Assembly (NCBI GenBank): GCA_035620895.1
Contig: DASPFY010000039.1
Coordinates: 112,402 to 176,401, forward strand
Direction of reading: 5' to 3'
DNA: 64,000 nt
Source: TA-21 sp035620895
Lineage (GTDB): Archaea; Thermoproteota; Nitrososphaeria; Nitrososphaerales; Nitrososphaeraceae
Positions 52,366 to 60,981 of the stretch are shown here, piece by piece. Both the position numbers and the translations under genes were made by a program. Below the pieces are notes generated by a model. It did no database searches and had not been told where the DNA came from. It saw only the letters and a program-made list of their open reading frames with translations. Position 1 is the first letter of the stretch. Each line of letters opens with the position of its first letter.

Positions 52366-54417
52366 ATGAACTTTGAGTTATTTTCCATTATTGCAGTCTT
52401 GTCCATCGCTTATATCATTGTCGGGTTTCTATCCCCGTCTGTATTATTTCCTATTTTTCATGTGGACTCCATAACAGCAACCATACCAACTACAAAATCG
52501 TCCGTAGATACGAAATCATTTTTGGAAACCGTCGAGGCTACCACTACAACAATTGATACGACGCCACCTGTTGTATCCGTGCCGGAGGACATCATTGCCG
52601 AAGCAACCGGCCCTGAAGGCAGAATAGTTAATTATGAGGCTAATGCGACAGACAATGTCGACGGAAATCTTGCTACAGTTTGTAATCCGAACTCCGGCTC
52701 CATGTTTGCTCTCGGTCAGACAAGAGTGGAATGTTCGGCAAACGACGCGGCTGGTAACAATGGGAAGAATGAATTTGTCATTACTGTTAGGGATACCACT
52801 CCTCCTGAAACCATGCTAGGGAACGTAACGGTTGGTTGGTTGGGTTCAATAACCTCTGGTGATACGACTCCGTCTGTTGATATTAATTTTGACTTTAATG
52901 GTACCGACTTGGTAGGGATAAGCCACTATGAATGCCGATTAGACAATGGATCGTGGAAGTCAGCTCATACATTGTCAGACATATCAGGTGAAGAAATTAA
53001 CATTTGTACTTATACTGGGGTGCGCGATCCAGGCAGTCATGACTTTCAAGTGAGAGCCGTTGATACTTCTGAAAATAAGGATCCTAGTCCCTCTAGTTTT
53101 ATGTGGAATATAGAATCGCCTGTCGAGGCCACCCAAGGATTGATCACCCAAGTAAACAATATTTACCCTACTCTCCAGTTGGATCCTCCTCTTCACCAGG
53201 TAGTTGAAGATTTATCCGACACATCAACATCCAATGATGCCAACTCGTGTTATATGTTCAGTTCATTTATGAATGAAATCAAAGTTCAGAATATGATAGG
53301 AAGTCTGAGTCTAACTGATCTTAATGGTTTTGCCATAACAACACTTGCAATCACGAACAATATTGGTTGTCCCCCACCAATTGCAAATGCAGGTTCACCT
53401 CAGAGTGTTGAAGCCGGAGAGAAAGGTGTTATGTTAGATGGAAGCGACTCTTTTTATGCTGGCAATACTCCCAGTGTCAAATGGAAGCAAACTGATGGAA
53501 GTCCTAAAGTAGAGATCAAAAACTCCGGAAAGGCAAAGGCCACTTTTGATGCTCCTACCTTCGATCAATTCAAAGATGTTGGAAATAGCACTACGCTTAC
53601 CTTCGAATTAACAGCGGTTGGCGCCGGAGATTTAAAGTCAACTGCTACTACTACAGTAACAGTAAATGCAGTAAACATTCCACCTGTTACAGAGTCTGCA
53701 GTAAACTCTCCACCGATTGCAAAGTCACAGAGGGTTACCACTGACATCGATACATCTGCAACTATTACCCTTGATGCTACGGATAAGGATGGCGATAGCT
53801 TAACCTATTCTATAGGAACTACACCCAATCACGGGTCATTGAGCTCCTTTGATAAAGATACCGGATCAGTTGTTTACAACCCAAACAGTGGGTATTCAGG
53901 ATCAGATAGCTTTACATTTAATACTAGCGATGAAAGTTCAACTAGCAATACTGCCGAGGTCTCCATAAATGTTAATCCTGTAACACATATTAATAGCCCA
54001 CCGGTTGCTGAATCACAGGATGTTACCATAAATATGGATACATCTGCACCTATAACCCTTGATGCTACTGATAATGATGGTGATAGCTTGACCTATTCGA
54101 TAGGAACTACGCCCAATCATGGGTCACTGAGCCCCTTTGATGAACATACTGGAGAAGTTGTTTACAACCCGAACGGTGGGTATACAGGATCAGATAGCTT
54201 TACATTTACTGTTAGCGATGAGAGTTCAACTAGCAATACTGCCGAGGTCTCCATAACTGTCAATCCTGTAGCAAATATTAATGCGACGTCGGCTCCTGAA
54301 AATGCAAACGGAAAAGGAAATGATAGCCAAAGTGCTCTGCCTAATACTACTTCCCTACCTTCTGATCAAAATACGTCTAATATCACTATTTCTCTACCTT
54401 CTAATGAGACAGACTAG
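52366..54417 (+). CDS. Secreted multi-domain surface protein (HYR, PKD-like, two cadherin-like repeats)
   Basis: 683 residues from the chosen ATG, with AGGTG about nine bases before it. Order: signal anchor (5-35); HYR domain (about 65-145; D-N-V-D-G-N and G-Q-T-R-V-E-C-S-A-N-D); an Ig-like region with C-R-L-D-N-G-S-W (to 250); a Cys-containing region (255-330); a PKD-like domain (345-440; A-N-A-G-S-P-Q-S-V and L-D-G-S-D-S); two tandem cadherin-like domains (450-640), each with L-D-A-T-D-x-D-G-D-S-L-T-Y and S-G-S-D-S-F-T-F, where the acidic loops suit Ca2+; and an Asn/Ser/Thr-rich tail without anchor. A role in adhesion or biofilm is inferred. Confidence 0.85.
   Translation: MNFELFSIIAVLSIAYIIVGFLSPSVLFPIFHVDSITATIPTTKSSVDTKSFLETVEATTTTIDTTPPVVSVPEDIIAEATGPEGRIVNYEANATDNVDGNLATVCNPNSGSMFALGQTRVECSANDAAGNNGKNEFVITVRDTTPPETMLGNVTVGWLGSITSGDTTPSVDINFDFNGTDLVGISHYECRLDNGSWKSAHTLSDISGEEINICTYTGVRDPGSHDFQVRAVDTSENKDPSPSSFMWNIESPVEATQGLITQVNNIYPTLQLDPPLHQVVEDLSDTSTSNDANSCYMFSSFMNEIKVQNMIGSLSLTDLNGFAITTLAITNNIGCPPPIANAGSPQSVEAGEKGVMLDGSDSFYAGNTPSVKWKQTDGSPKVEIKNSGKAKATFDAPTFDQFKDVGNSTTLTFELTAVGAGDLKSTATTTVTVNAVNIPPVTESAVNSPPIAKSQRVTTDIDTSATITLDATDKDGDSLTYSIGTTPNHGSLSSFDKDTGSVVYNPNSGYSGSDSFTFNTSDESSTSNTAEVSINVNPVTHINSPPVAESQDVTINMDTSAPITLDATDNDGDSLTYSIGTTPNHGSLSPFDEHTGEVVYNPNGGYTGSDSFTFTVSDESSTSNTAEVSITVNPVANINATSAPENANGKGNDSQSALPNTTSLPSDQNTSNITISLPSNETD
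53690..54275 (+). repeat. Tandem ~290-bp domain repeat inside the surface protein gene
   Basis: Two units (about 53690-53985 and 53990-54275) encode near-identical cadherin-like domains. The DNA identity is also high, suggesting a recent duplication. Confidence 0.75.
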
Positions 54418-54596
54418 ACAGCCACGCACTAACCTGCCAAAGCCAATAACAGAAGTAGAGGCGCCCATGCGATGTGAATAGTGTAGAATTTCAGTATCCA
54501 ATTGCCACGGGTAGCATTGGAACTGTCTACAATCAATCGATTTTACTGGAAAAGATTGACATAAGCCTGGAGGGATGAAGGACAATTATCTTTAAA

Positions 54597-54753
54597 AGAG
54601 GATCAAGATACCTCCAAAATAGCTGTTCTTCTATTTACTCACTTACACATTTACAAACCATTGTAAGAAAGAGTATGTAGAACAATCTTTTTCTTTTTCA
54701 GCAACTTCTACTAAATCGTTAATAAGTTTGGTAACTGTTTGAGAGTTACGCAC
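54597..54753 (-). pseudogene. Ferritin gene remnant
   Basis: On the minus strand 36 codons read V-T-K-L-I-N-D-L-V-E-V-A then E-K-E-K-D-C-S-T-Y-S-F-L-Q-W-F-V, the well-known helix C-D region of ferritin (V-T-x-x-I-x-x-L-V-E-x-A-x-x-E-K-D-x-x-T-Y-x-F-L-Q-W). A TAA follows where ferritin has Gln, then K-N-S continues after another stop. The start and the first two thirds are gone. The rest of 54418-54915 shows nothing else. Confidence 0.7.
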
Positions 54754-54915
54754 GTATCATTTACTATTCGTCTAGTTTGAGGAAAAAAGTTGCATCATTT
54801 TATGATCTAGAAAGTTAGACAATATCCTCAATCCAGTAACATTCAATCTCCTGATTTTATTATTATTTTAGGTCCAATGTATATATCTAGTGTAAAAATC
54901 TAAAAGGCGGGGCTC

Positions 54916-55656
54916 TTATCTAGCCAGAGCAAACTCCCTAGGATCCAATAAGTTAAATTCCGCAAGAAAGGAATTCCAAGATAGTTCATTTAAATCTACC
55001 TTACTTTTTCTGACTTTGTCCAAATTATTAATCCCTTTTTTAAAGCGTTCTGTACTCATCACTAATCCATAGTAGTCTCTTACTCTTTCTAATGTGGTCT
55101 TATAATGCTCTTTAATTCCTGATGCCGTAGCATCACTTATCAATGCTACATCATATCCTATATTAAATCCATCTCTCAATGATGTCTCTACACAAATTGA
55201 AGTATCGATTCCAGAAAAAACTAGTAAGTTGATGCCTTCGCTCTGAAGCCATACCCGTAATTCGGTATCTTGGAAAGCTGAATCTCTCCGTTTGATAACT
55301 ACATGGTCATTCTTTTTTGGTTTTAGCTTATCAAGCGTAAGTCCATCCCAAGTTCCTCTTATACAGATAGGAAACCTCAGTCGCTCTTGTCTTGTTTTTG
55401 GTAGAAAGTTATGGATTTTTGTCAACAGGTCAATTCCGCTAGCCTCCTTGACTGCTTCGGTATAAAAAATGGGAATTTCTTTACTCCTGCAGAATTCGAT
55501 TAGATCCTTGAGCTTTGGTATAATCCTTCTGTAATTTGAGGTGTTCATGCCTAATTTATCATATGAACCACCTTTGCTAACAAAACCATTCTGCATATCT
55601 ACAACGATTAAGGCAGGTACAATTCTACGTCCTGACGGGAAATTAACTTGGAACAA
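54916..55656 (-). CDS. Isochorismatase-family cysteine hydrolase
   Basis: 246 residues. Catalytic triad D20 (V-V-D-M-Q-N-G-F), K122 (V-I-K-R-R-D-S-A-F) and C155 (D-T-S-I-C-V-E-T). The family includes nicotinamidase, N-carbamoylsarcosine amidase and isochorismatase; metal-site residues of nicotinamidase are not evident. A C-terminal extension of about 50 residues is unusual. TTG start. Substrate open. Confidence 0.88.
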   Translation of the reverse strand: MFQVNFPSGRRIVPALIVVDMQNGFVSKGGSYDKLGMNTSNYRRIIPKLKDLIEFCRSKEIPIFYTEAVKEASGIDLLTKIHNFLPKTRQERLRFPICIRGTWDGLTLDKLKPKKNDHVVIKRRDSAFQDTELRVWLQSEGINLLVFSGIDTSICVETSLRDGFNIGYDVALISDATASGIKEHYKTTLERVRDYYGLVMSTERFKKGINNLDKVRKSKVDLNELSWNSFLAEFNLLDPREFALAR

Positions 55657-55729
55657 TTTCTGTGCTCGTTATAAAATTCAAAATATATAAGCATATTCCC
55701 TACCCTGTAGTCTTTAGAGACTTTATAGT

Positions 55730-55894
55730 ATGTTCACCTTGAAAGGTACATTGGCAAAGGGAATTGAAAGTTTAGTTTGCTCTCCCACCTATAAAGACTT
55801 AGTAGTAACGTTGAAACCAGAAAATGATAAGGATCCTGAGCCAAATTGGTTTTAAGCAGTAGCAGCTTATTGGTTAGTACCTCTTTTTGGATAA
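55730..55894 (+). pseudogene. Broken copy of the RskA-like gene
   Basis: Encodes the last 55 or so residues of a paralogue of the gene at 37548 (S-P-T-Y-K-D-L-V-V-T-L-K-P-E-N-D-K-D-P, then TAA where the intact gene has Ser-Gln, then A-V-A-A-Y-W-L-V-P-L-F-G). Homology seems to run on into the 3' flank (TAGATAATATCA against TAGATAACATCA). The signal peptide and first half are missing. Confidence 0.85.
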
Positions 55895-56082
55895 TAGATA
55901 ATATCATCTACGTTTACAGATAGATTTCCGCAATAGTAACGGCTCTGGAGCTAAATGTATTTTATGAAGAGATAGTATTATTAAAATGGCCTTATTTTAT
56001 GAACGAATGAAAACCTAGTAGGATAAGTTCTGAAATGCAATTTTGGAACGAGAATAAATGTAAATAGTATGTCGGGGTTATA

Positions 56083-57630
56083 TTGTCAGATTTGTCGCGA
56101 GCGGAAGTAGATACATTTCTTGACCTGGGTTGGATAGTGGACTCGCAGTTGCATCCAATGTGTTGTATCCAGTCTAAGGAGAAACCTGACTATTCGGATA
56201 TGGTCCGTATTCCAACAAAGAGGATGGATAAGCATACGGTAATAATAGCTCAATCGGGCTCTGGAAAGTCCTTCTTCCTTGGAAGACTTGTTGAAGAAAT
56301 TATGATCAAATCAAAAGCAAGGTGTCTGATTTTAGATACTAACGGCGATTTTAGGAAGATCAATAAAATCGATGAAGAATTGTGGAGTCCTAATCAATCC
56401 CTAGCGAAAAAATATGACATAAAGACAGGCAAGGGGAAACTCACACTTGAGACCAGAGATAAATTTGCAGAAAAATGGGACTCGGTAATTGGCGATTTTA
56501 TCATAAAGACAAATAGGGTTACAAAGGAATCCAATACTGAGGAGCTAAAAGTATGGTGGCCATCAATATCCCTCGAATTTCTCATACAAAGTGATAATAA
56601 TCCAAGGAGTACTGAAATGTTTCACTGCCATAATTGGGCAAAGGAACTGTTCAATCAATTTGCCCAATTTTCTGATGATACCGGTGGAGAAGATATCATA
56701 GTTAAAGTCAAGAATATTTTCAAATCGCTGCAAGAGATACCTAATGAGGAAAGAGAGGAAATGGAAAAAAGATTGAGAGTGGATGGGAAAAAAATGGGTG
56801 AAAGTTTGAGAACGATCACTGATGATACGGCCAGGACTAAAATGAGCAAATTGTTAAGAAACGCAATCAAGTCAGGTTCCTTATATGATTCAATCATATC
56901 ATTGGGAACGACTAGCTTGGGACATGAATCTATGGAAAAAGCCAAATTTGTATTCGAATCATACAGTTGGGATACAGTAAACTCCTATTTTGGATTAATT
57001 GAACGGTATCAAGCTCTTGGCGTTCTTGCTAATAGACCTTATTCTTCGAAACATCAAAGACGTTTGGTGGTAGTAGATTTGCCTTCCGTAAATAATAATG
57101 AGTTAAGAGGATTAGTTCTTAATTCAATTCTAACTGAAGAATGGGAAAATGCTGAAAAGAAATGGGAGGAAGCAATGAATAGTCCTCGTGATCAAGATCA
57201 AAGGATACCTACTTTCATAGTGCTGGATGAAGCACATAATTTTATACCCGCAAGCCCCCGTTCTCGACATGAGTCCTTAGTTAGAGAACAATTTCGTACT
57301 ATCGCAGCCGAAGGAAGAAAATTCGGTTTGTTCCTTATCTTGGTAAGTCAAAGACCTGACAAACTTGATGAATTAGTCCTATCCGAATGCAGTAACAAAG
57401 CAATTTTACATCTTGATTCCCAGTCAATGGTGGATAAGGTTATAAAAACACTAGGACTAGAATTTGACATAGAATCAATAGAACGTGAAAAGATTATGAA
57501 CTTTAAACCTGGGAGGGTTCTTCTTGCAGGAAACTGGGCAGATGGACATAATGTATTCTATTGTGCGGCAAGAAGAACTTTAGAGGGTGGAAGAAATCTG
57601 AAAGATGATTATTGGGCAAGGCCAACTTGA
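56083..57630 (+). CDS. HerA/FtsK-like ATPase
   Basis: 515-residue RecA-fold motor. Walker A A-Q-S-G-S-G-K62-S, Walker B F-I-V-L-D-E-A-H (about 380-387), a sensor-like L-I-L-V-S-Q-R-P and a late G-R-V-L-L-A-G. A helical insert (about 100-300) replaces the usual HAS-barrel arrangement. HerA-type ATPases form hexamers and thread DNA; in archaea they work with NurA in end resection, and in islands with nucleases or SIR2 partners in phage defence. No nurA, nuclease or SIR2 gene is adjacent. TTG start. Confidence 0.85.
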   Translation: MSDLSRAEVDTFLDLGWIVDSQLHPMCCIQSKEKPDYSDMVRIPTKRMDKHTVIIAQSGSGKSFFLGRLVEEIMIKSKARCLILDTNGDFRKINKIDEELWSPNQSLAKKYDIKTGKGKLTLETRDKFAEKWDSVIGDFIIKTNRVTKESNTEELKVWWPSISLEFLIQSDNNPRSTEMFHCHNWAKELFNQFAQFSDDTGGEDIIVKVKNIFKSLQEIPNEEREEMEKRLRVDGKKMGESLRTITDDTARTKMSKLLRNAIKSGSLYDSIISLGTTSLGHESMEKAKFVFESYSWDTVNSYFGLIERYQALGVLANRPYSSKHQRRLVVVDLPSVNNNELRGLVLNSILTEEWENAEKKWEEAMNSPRDQDQRIPTFIVLDEAHNFIPASPRSRHESLVREQFRTIAAEGRKFGLFLILVSQRPDKLDELVLSECSNKAILHLDSQSMVDKVIKTLGLEFDIESIEREKIMNFKPGRVLLAGNWADGHNVFYCAARRTLEGGRNLKDDYWARPT

Positions 57631-57780
57631 AAAGCAATCGATGTACTGCATTTGTAAATATTTTTATTAAAGTATGTCAAAAAGACCTCGATTACTTTAT
57701 TGAGAAAATTTTAAGTTAATCCTTAAAGTTTGAATTATTAATTCAATCTGGGTTTTATTTTCATAGGATTGAAAAGTGTG

Positions 57781-57805
57781 CTCAAAATATGGTGAGCCGG
57801 AAAGA
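57781..57805. repeat. Copy of the dispersed intergenic repeat
   Basis: CTCAAAATAT-N8-GGAAAGA, equal in spacing to the copies at 26980, 62682 and 63501. Confidence 0.55.
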
Positions 57806-57871
57806 CCAGATAGAAATCTAGTTTCTTTATATAATAAACTTTACTGTGTAACAAAATCGGATACATGAATT

Positions 57872-59182
57872 CTATTTAGGTAATATTCGAAATATTTTCC
57901 CTTGTCCTATAGATACTACATACAAGTAGCCATCTGGACCTACAGTAAGATCTGTAATTCCCCCAAATCCCTGACCAAATAATATTTTATCCACATCTGT
58001 TGCATATAGACTTGTAAGCAACTTTGACTCAAGGGAGGTAGGAAGAACAAGATCAGTCCTATCGGCATTTAATTTGAAATGGTATATACGTCCATTATGG
58101 ACATCGCTTACGAACATATCGTTTCTATATTGCGTACCCAATTTGTCCGAATTTAGAAATACTAGAGCTGTGAGTCCAGCAGTCCTACCCCAAACTAGTT
58201 TAGGTTCACTATATTTCCCTTTAGCCTCAAACGTTACTAGTTTATTGGTATCAAACTTTTGTTGGGAATGAGAAAAACCATAAATTTCATGCCATCCGCT
58301 GTTAAAACCAGGATACACCAGATTTATTTCATCAGCGTGAACTGGTCCATTCTCTGTTTCCCACAAGTTATTAGTTACAGGATCAAAACCTAATCCAAAA
58401 CTGTTCCTGATACCGTAGGCATAGTATAATTTTAATGGCATTGAATTTCCCAAAATTCCTTCTTCGGCTGGTTTGCCATCCTGTGTGACTCTAAGTATAC
58501 CGCTCCGTCCGTCTGCAACTAATCCGTCTCCAAAGTTCTGAGTCATTGTCCGAAGAATTGGTTTTTTAAAAGAAGCATCAACGTCGCCTATGGGTACGTA
58601 CAGATTATTGTCTGGACCTATCTCTATTGCGCCTCCGTTGTGTCTTGGTCCGGGCTTAGCAGGTAAATCCAAAAGAAGGATTGGATTTACAAGTTCATTA
58701 CCAACAAGTTCGTATCTATAGATTCGATTTGCTTCGGGTTGTAATCCTTTTCTATCATCATAGTCATTGCCATTTATCTCCGTGTAGTATAGAAAAACAA
58801 ATGTTTTAGACACGTTCTTAGAAACAGCGACACCTAGCATACCTCTTTCAACTGAATTTGCTACGTTTACATCCAGCAAGGATTTATTTGAAATAATTCC
58901 GTTGGTCACACGTAATACGGTACCTTTGTCTTTTTCTAGGACAATAAAATCGTCTGGCCCCAAAAAGGCCATTGTTGTAGGCAACTCTAGCCCACCAACT
59001 ACTTGTTCAATTTTTAGATTAGGATCCGCTACTGACGGTCTGCTTTCAGTCTGAAGAAAGTTACGGTCTCTAAAAGCCTGCTGGGCATTACCCCCATTAT
59101 AAAAACAAGGAACTATAACAATGGCGGAAAGTGCAAAAACTGTAATGGAAATCTTTGTTTTTATCAATCTTTGACCAGCCAA
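57872..59182 (-). CDS. Exported PQQ-type sugar dehydrogenase (GSDH family)
   Basis: 436 residues. Signal peptide (V-F-A-L-S-A-I-V-I-V-P-C) in a TTG-started N-terminus. Six-bladed propeller marked by H-N-G-G-A-I-E-I-G-P-D, L-Y-V-P-I-G-D, E-N-G-P-x-H-A-D-E-I-N and W-H-E-I-Y-G. Soluble aldose dehydrogenases of this type oxidise sugars with PQQ outside the cell. No electron acceptor or PQQ synthesis gene is near, so PQQ supply is uncertain; another sugar-binding role is possible. Confidence 0.88.
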   Translation of the reverse strand: MAGQRLIKTKISITVFALSAIVIVPCFYNGGNAQQAFRDRNFLQTESRPSVADPNLKIEQVVGGLELPTTMAFLGPDDFIVLEKDKGTVLRVTNGIISNKSLLDVNVANSVERGMLGVAVSKNVSKTFVFLYYTEINGNDYDDRKGLQPEANRIYRYELVGNELVNPILLLDLPAKPGPRHNGGAIEIGPDNNLYVPIGDVDASFKKPILRTMTQNFGDGLVADGRSGILRVTQDGKPAEEGILGNSMPLKLYYAYGIRNSFGLGFDPVTNNLWETENGPVHADEINLVYPGFNSGWHEIYGFSHSQQKFDTNKLVTFEAKGKYSEPKLVWGRTAGLTALVFLNSDKLGTQYRNDMFVSDVHNGRIYHFKLNADRTDLVLPTSLESKLLTSLYATDVDKILFGQGFGGITDLTVGPDGYLYVVSIGQGKIFRILPK

Positions 59183-59705
59183 TAAGCAGGAGAAGCCGAT
59201 ATTAATTCATAAGGGCAAGTAAAAGCGATATTTGATAGATATTCAACGCCAAAGGAAATAACATGGGAATGAAAAATAACAAGACAACTAAATACAATGG
59301 CTGAATGATATCATGGTTAACTTAAAAATATTTCTCATGGGGGTAATTTTTTATTCGGTAAAGGATCTGCAGATATGTTGAATCCCGAAATATCTTGTAC
59401 AAACAAGAATTACTAATATTTTATTACTGGAAGGGATTTAATTTGTTTACAATATGAATCGTTACCAACAGAAGATCGCAAATCATCTAGAGAAATTAAA
59501 AATAATGTCAGTTCACTTCCAGTCCATAATTATATCCTGTTGCTGTCGCATGGTATACAATTCCAATAAATTGACTGGTTTCTCTCTGTTGTTTCATCCT
59601 AGATATTAAATGGATTCTCTATTTTCCGTTTACTTCACCTTTATATCAGAAACAACCATTAGGTTTTTATGTGCGGACTGTTATCACCGTGTATGAAAAG
59701 AAAAC
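59183..59705. other. Intergenic region with a partial dispersed repeat
   Basis: At 59413-59460 the sequence GGAAGGGATTTAATTTG and TTACAATATGAATC matches GGAAGGAAATTAATTG and CTACAATACGAATC near 62700. A frame here reads L-Q-Y-E-S, as does the other copy, suggesting decayed coding DNA. Confidence 0.45.
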
Positions 59706-60800
59706 TTGATCTTTAAGCTTGTCTTTTCCTGTTTAAGTTTGCTGGTAGTTTTTATCTTAACTGTTCAAATCTACGGAGAACGCGAGATAGAATATAGCGA
59801 TAATAAATTCAACCCCAAATTAAATTTACTTGCTACAAGTATTAATAATAATTCATCTTTTCCTCAACAAAATACAGACAACCCTATTGGTAAAGACGTC
59901 AATTCGGATATAGAAAAGGCTGTTATTATCATGTTCGACAGAGGATACGGCACTCAATTTACAAATGCCAAACCAATCCTAGATAAATATGGATTCAAGG
60001 CATCATTTTTTGTGATATGTAGCTTCATAGACGGAAATGGTTATTATGAGTTATCCGAAGGAAAGGAATTTTTCCGCAGTATTGTTGATTTAGAGCCCAT
60101 GAGGTGGAATGAAATTAAAATCTTAGATGATGAGGGTCATGATGTTCAATCTCACGGCATGAGCCACAGATATTTTAGAAATCTATCTTTGGACGGTATT
60201 GAAAATGAGATTGAAGGTTCAAAGGAATGTATTGAAGAACAAGGTATGAAACCAACTTTTTTCCAAGTTCCCTTTAACAGAGGTGCCGACAATTCAACGA
60301 TACTCAACATGATATCAAAACATTTTGATTTTGCATTATCGGGTCACTCTGAGCTTATGTTTCTAAACTGTGATGGATGGCAACACGGCTTTAAGACTAG
60401 GAGCTATAAGCATCAGCATGATTGCAATCCATTCTCTGCTGACGGTACACCAACTCGTACTCATAAGTTTGCCATGAAAGAATGGTCACAAGACAGACTT
60501 CATGAAAAGATGAATGATAAAAATCCTCAGTTAAGACCGCATGGAGATGAAATATCTGACATGGTGTTTGCTGAATTTGTAAGGATAGTAGAAGCGCAGA
60601 ACCTCTACAATGGCAAGGCAGGAAAAATAGTTGCAGTTCCGATAATTGGTTATCATTCAATCGGCAATTCAAGGCCATTTGATACCTCTACGGAATTGTT
60701 TGACAGAGAAATGAAATACCTGTATACTAATGGATTTAAAGTACTGAAGATGAGTGACCTGGGTTACAATGAGGAAGCAAATCATTTTTACATCAAATAA
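59706..60800 (+). CDS. NodB-like polysaccharide deacetylase with altered metal motif
   Basis: 364 residues. Signal anchor, then a NodB domain (about 70-310). Motif 1 is M-F-D78-R79-G-Y where the family has F-D-D-G, so the metal-binding Asp is Arg; motif 2 is intact (S-H150-G-M-S-H154). The frame opens at TTG. An upstream ATG (59694) reads M-K-R-K-L-D-L-stop, and one base deletion would join it to the signal peptide, so the start may be frameshifted or the short frame a leader. Deacetylase activity is doubtful without the Asp. Confidence 0.8.
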   Translation: MIFKLVFSCLSLLVVFILTVQIYGEREIEYSDNKFNPKLNLLATSINNNSSFPQQNTDNPIGKDVNSDIEKAVIIMFDRGYGTQFTNAKPILDKYGFKASFFVICSFIDGNGYYELSEGKEFFRSIVDLEPMRWNEIKILDDEGHDVQSHGMSHRYFRNLSLDGIENEIEGSKECIEEQGMKPTFFQVPFNRGADNSTILNMISKHFDFALSGHSELMFLNCDGWQHGFKTRSYKHQHDCNPFSADGTPTRTHKFAMKEWSQDRLHEKMNDKNPQLRPHGDEISDMVFAEFVRIVEAQNLYNGKAGKIVAVPIIGYHSIGNSRPFDTSTELFDREMKYLYTNGFKVLKMSDLGYNEEANHFYIK

Positions 60801-60981
60801 ATGAATCATTGGAGACAACTTTGGTCCCCGGAAGCTTTCCAAAATAATAGTTTGTTCGCCAAGTTATCACCACCCTAGATAGTCACTAGTCAGTTATGGA
60901 ATCGAATCAGTATTTATAGTTCTCATTGGTTGATTTTCTGATTGTAACTATCAGTAATACTTTGTATTAGTAAAATAAAAT

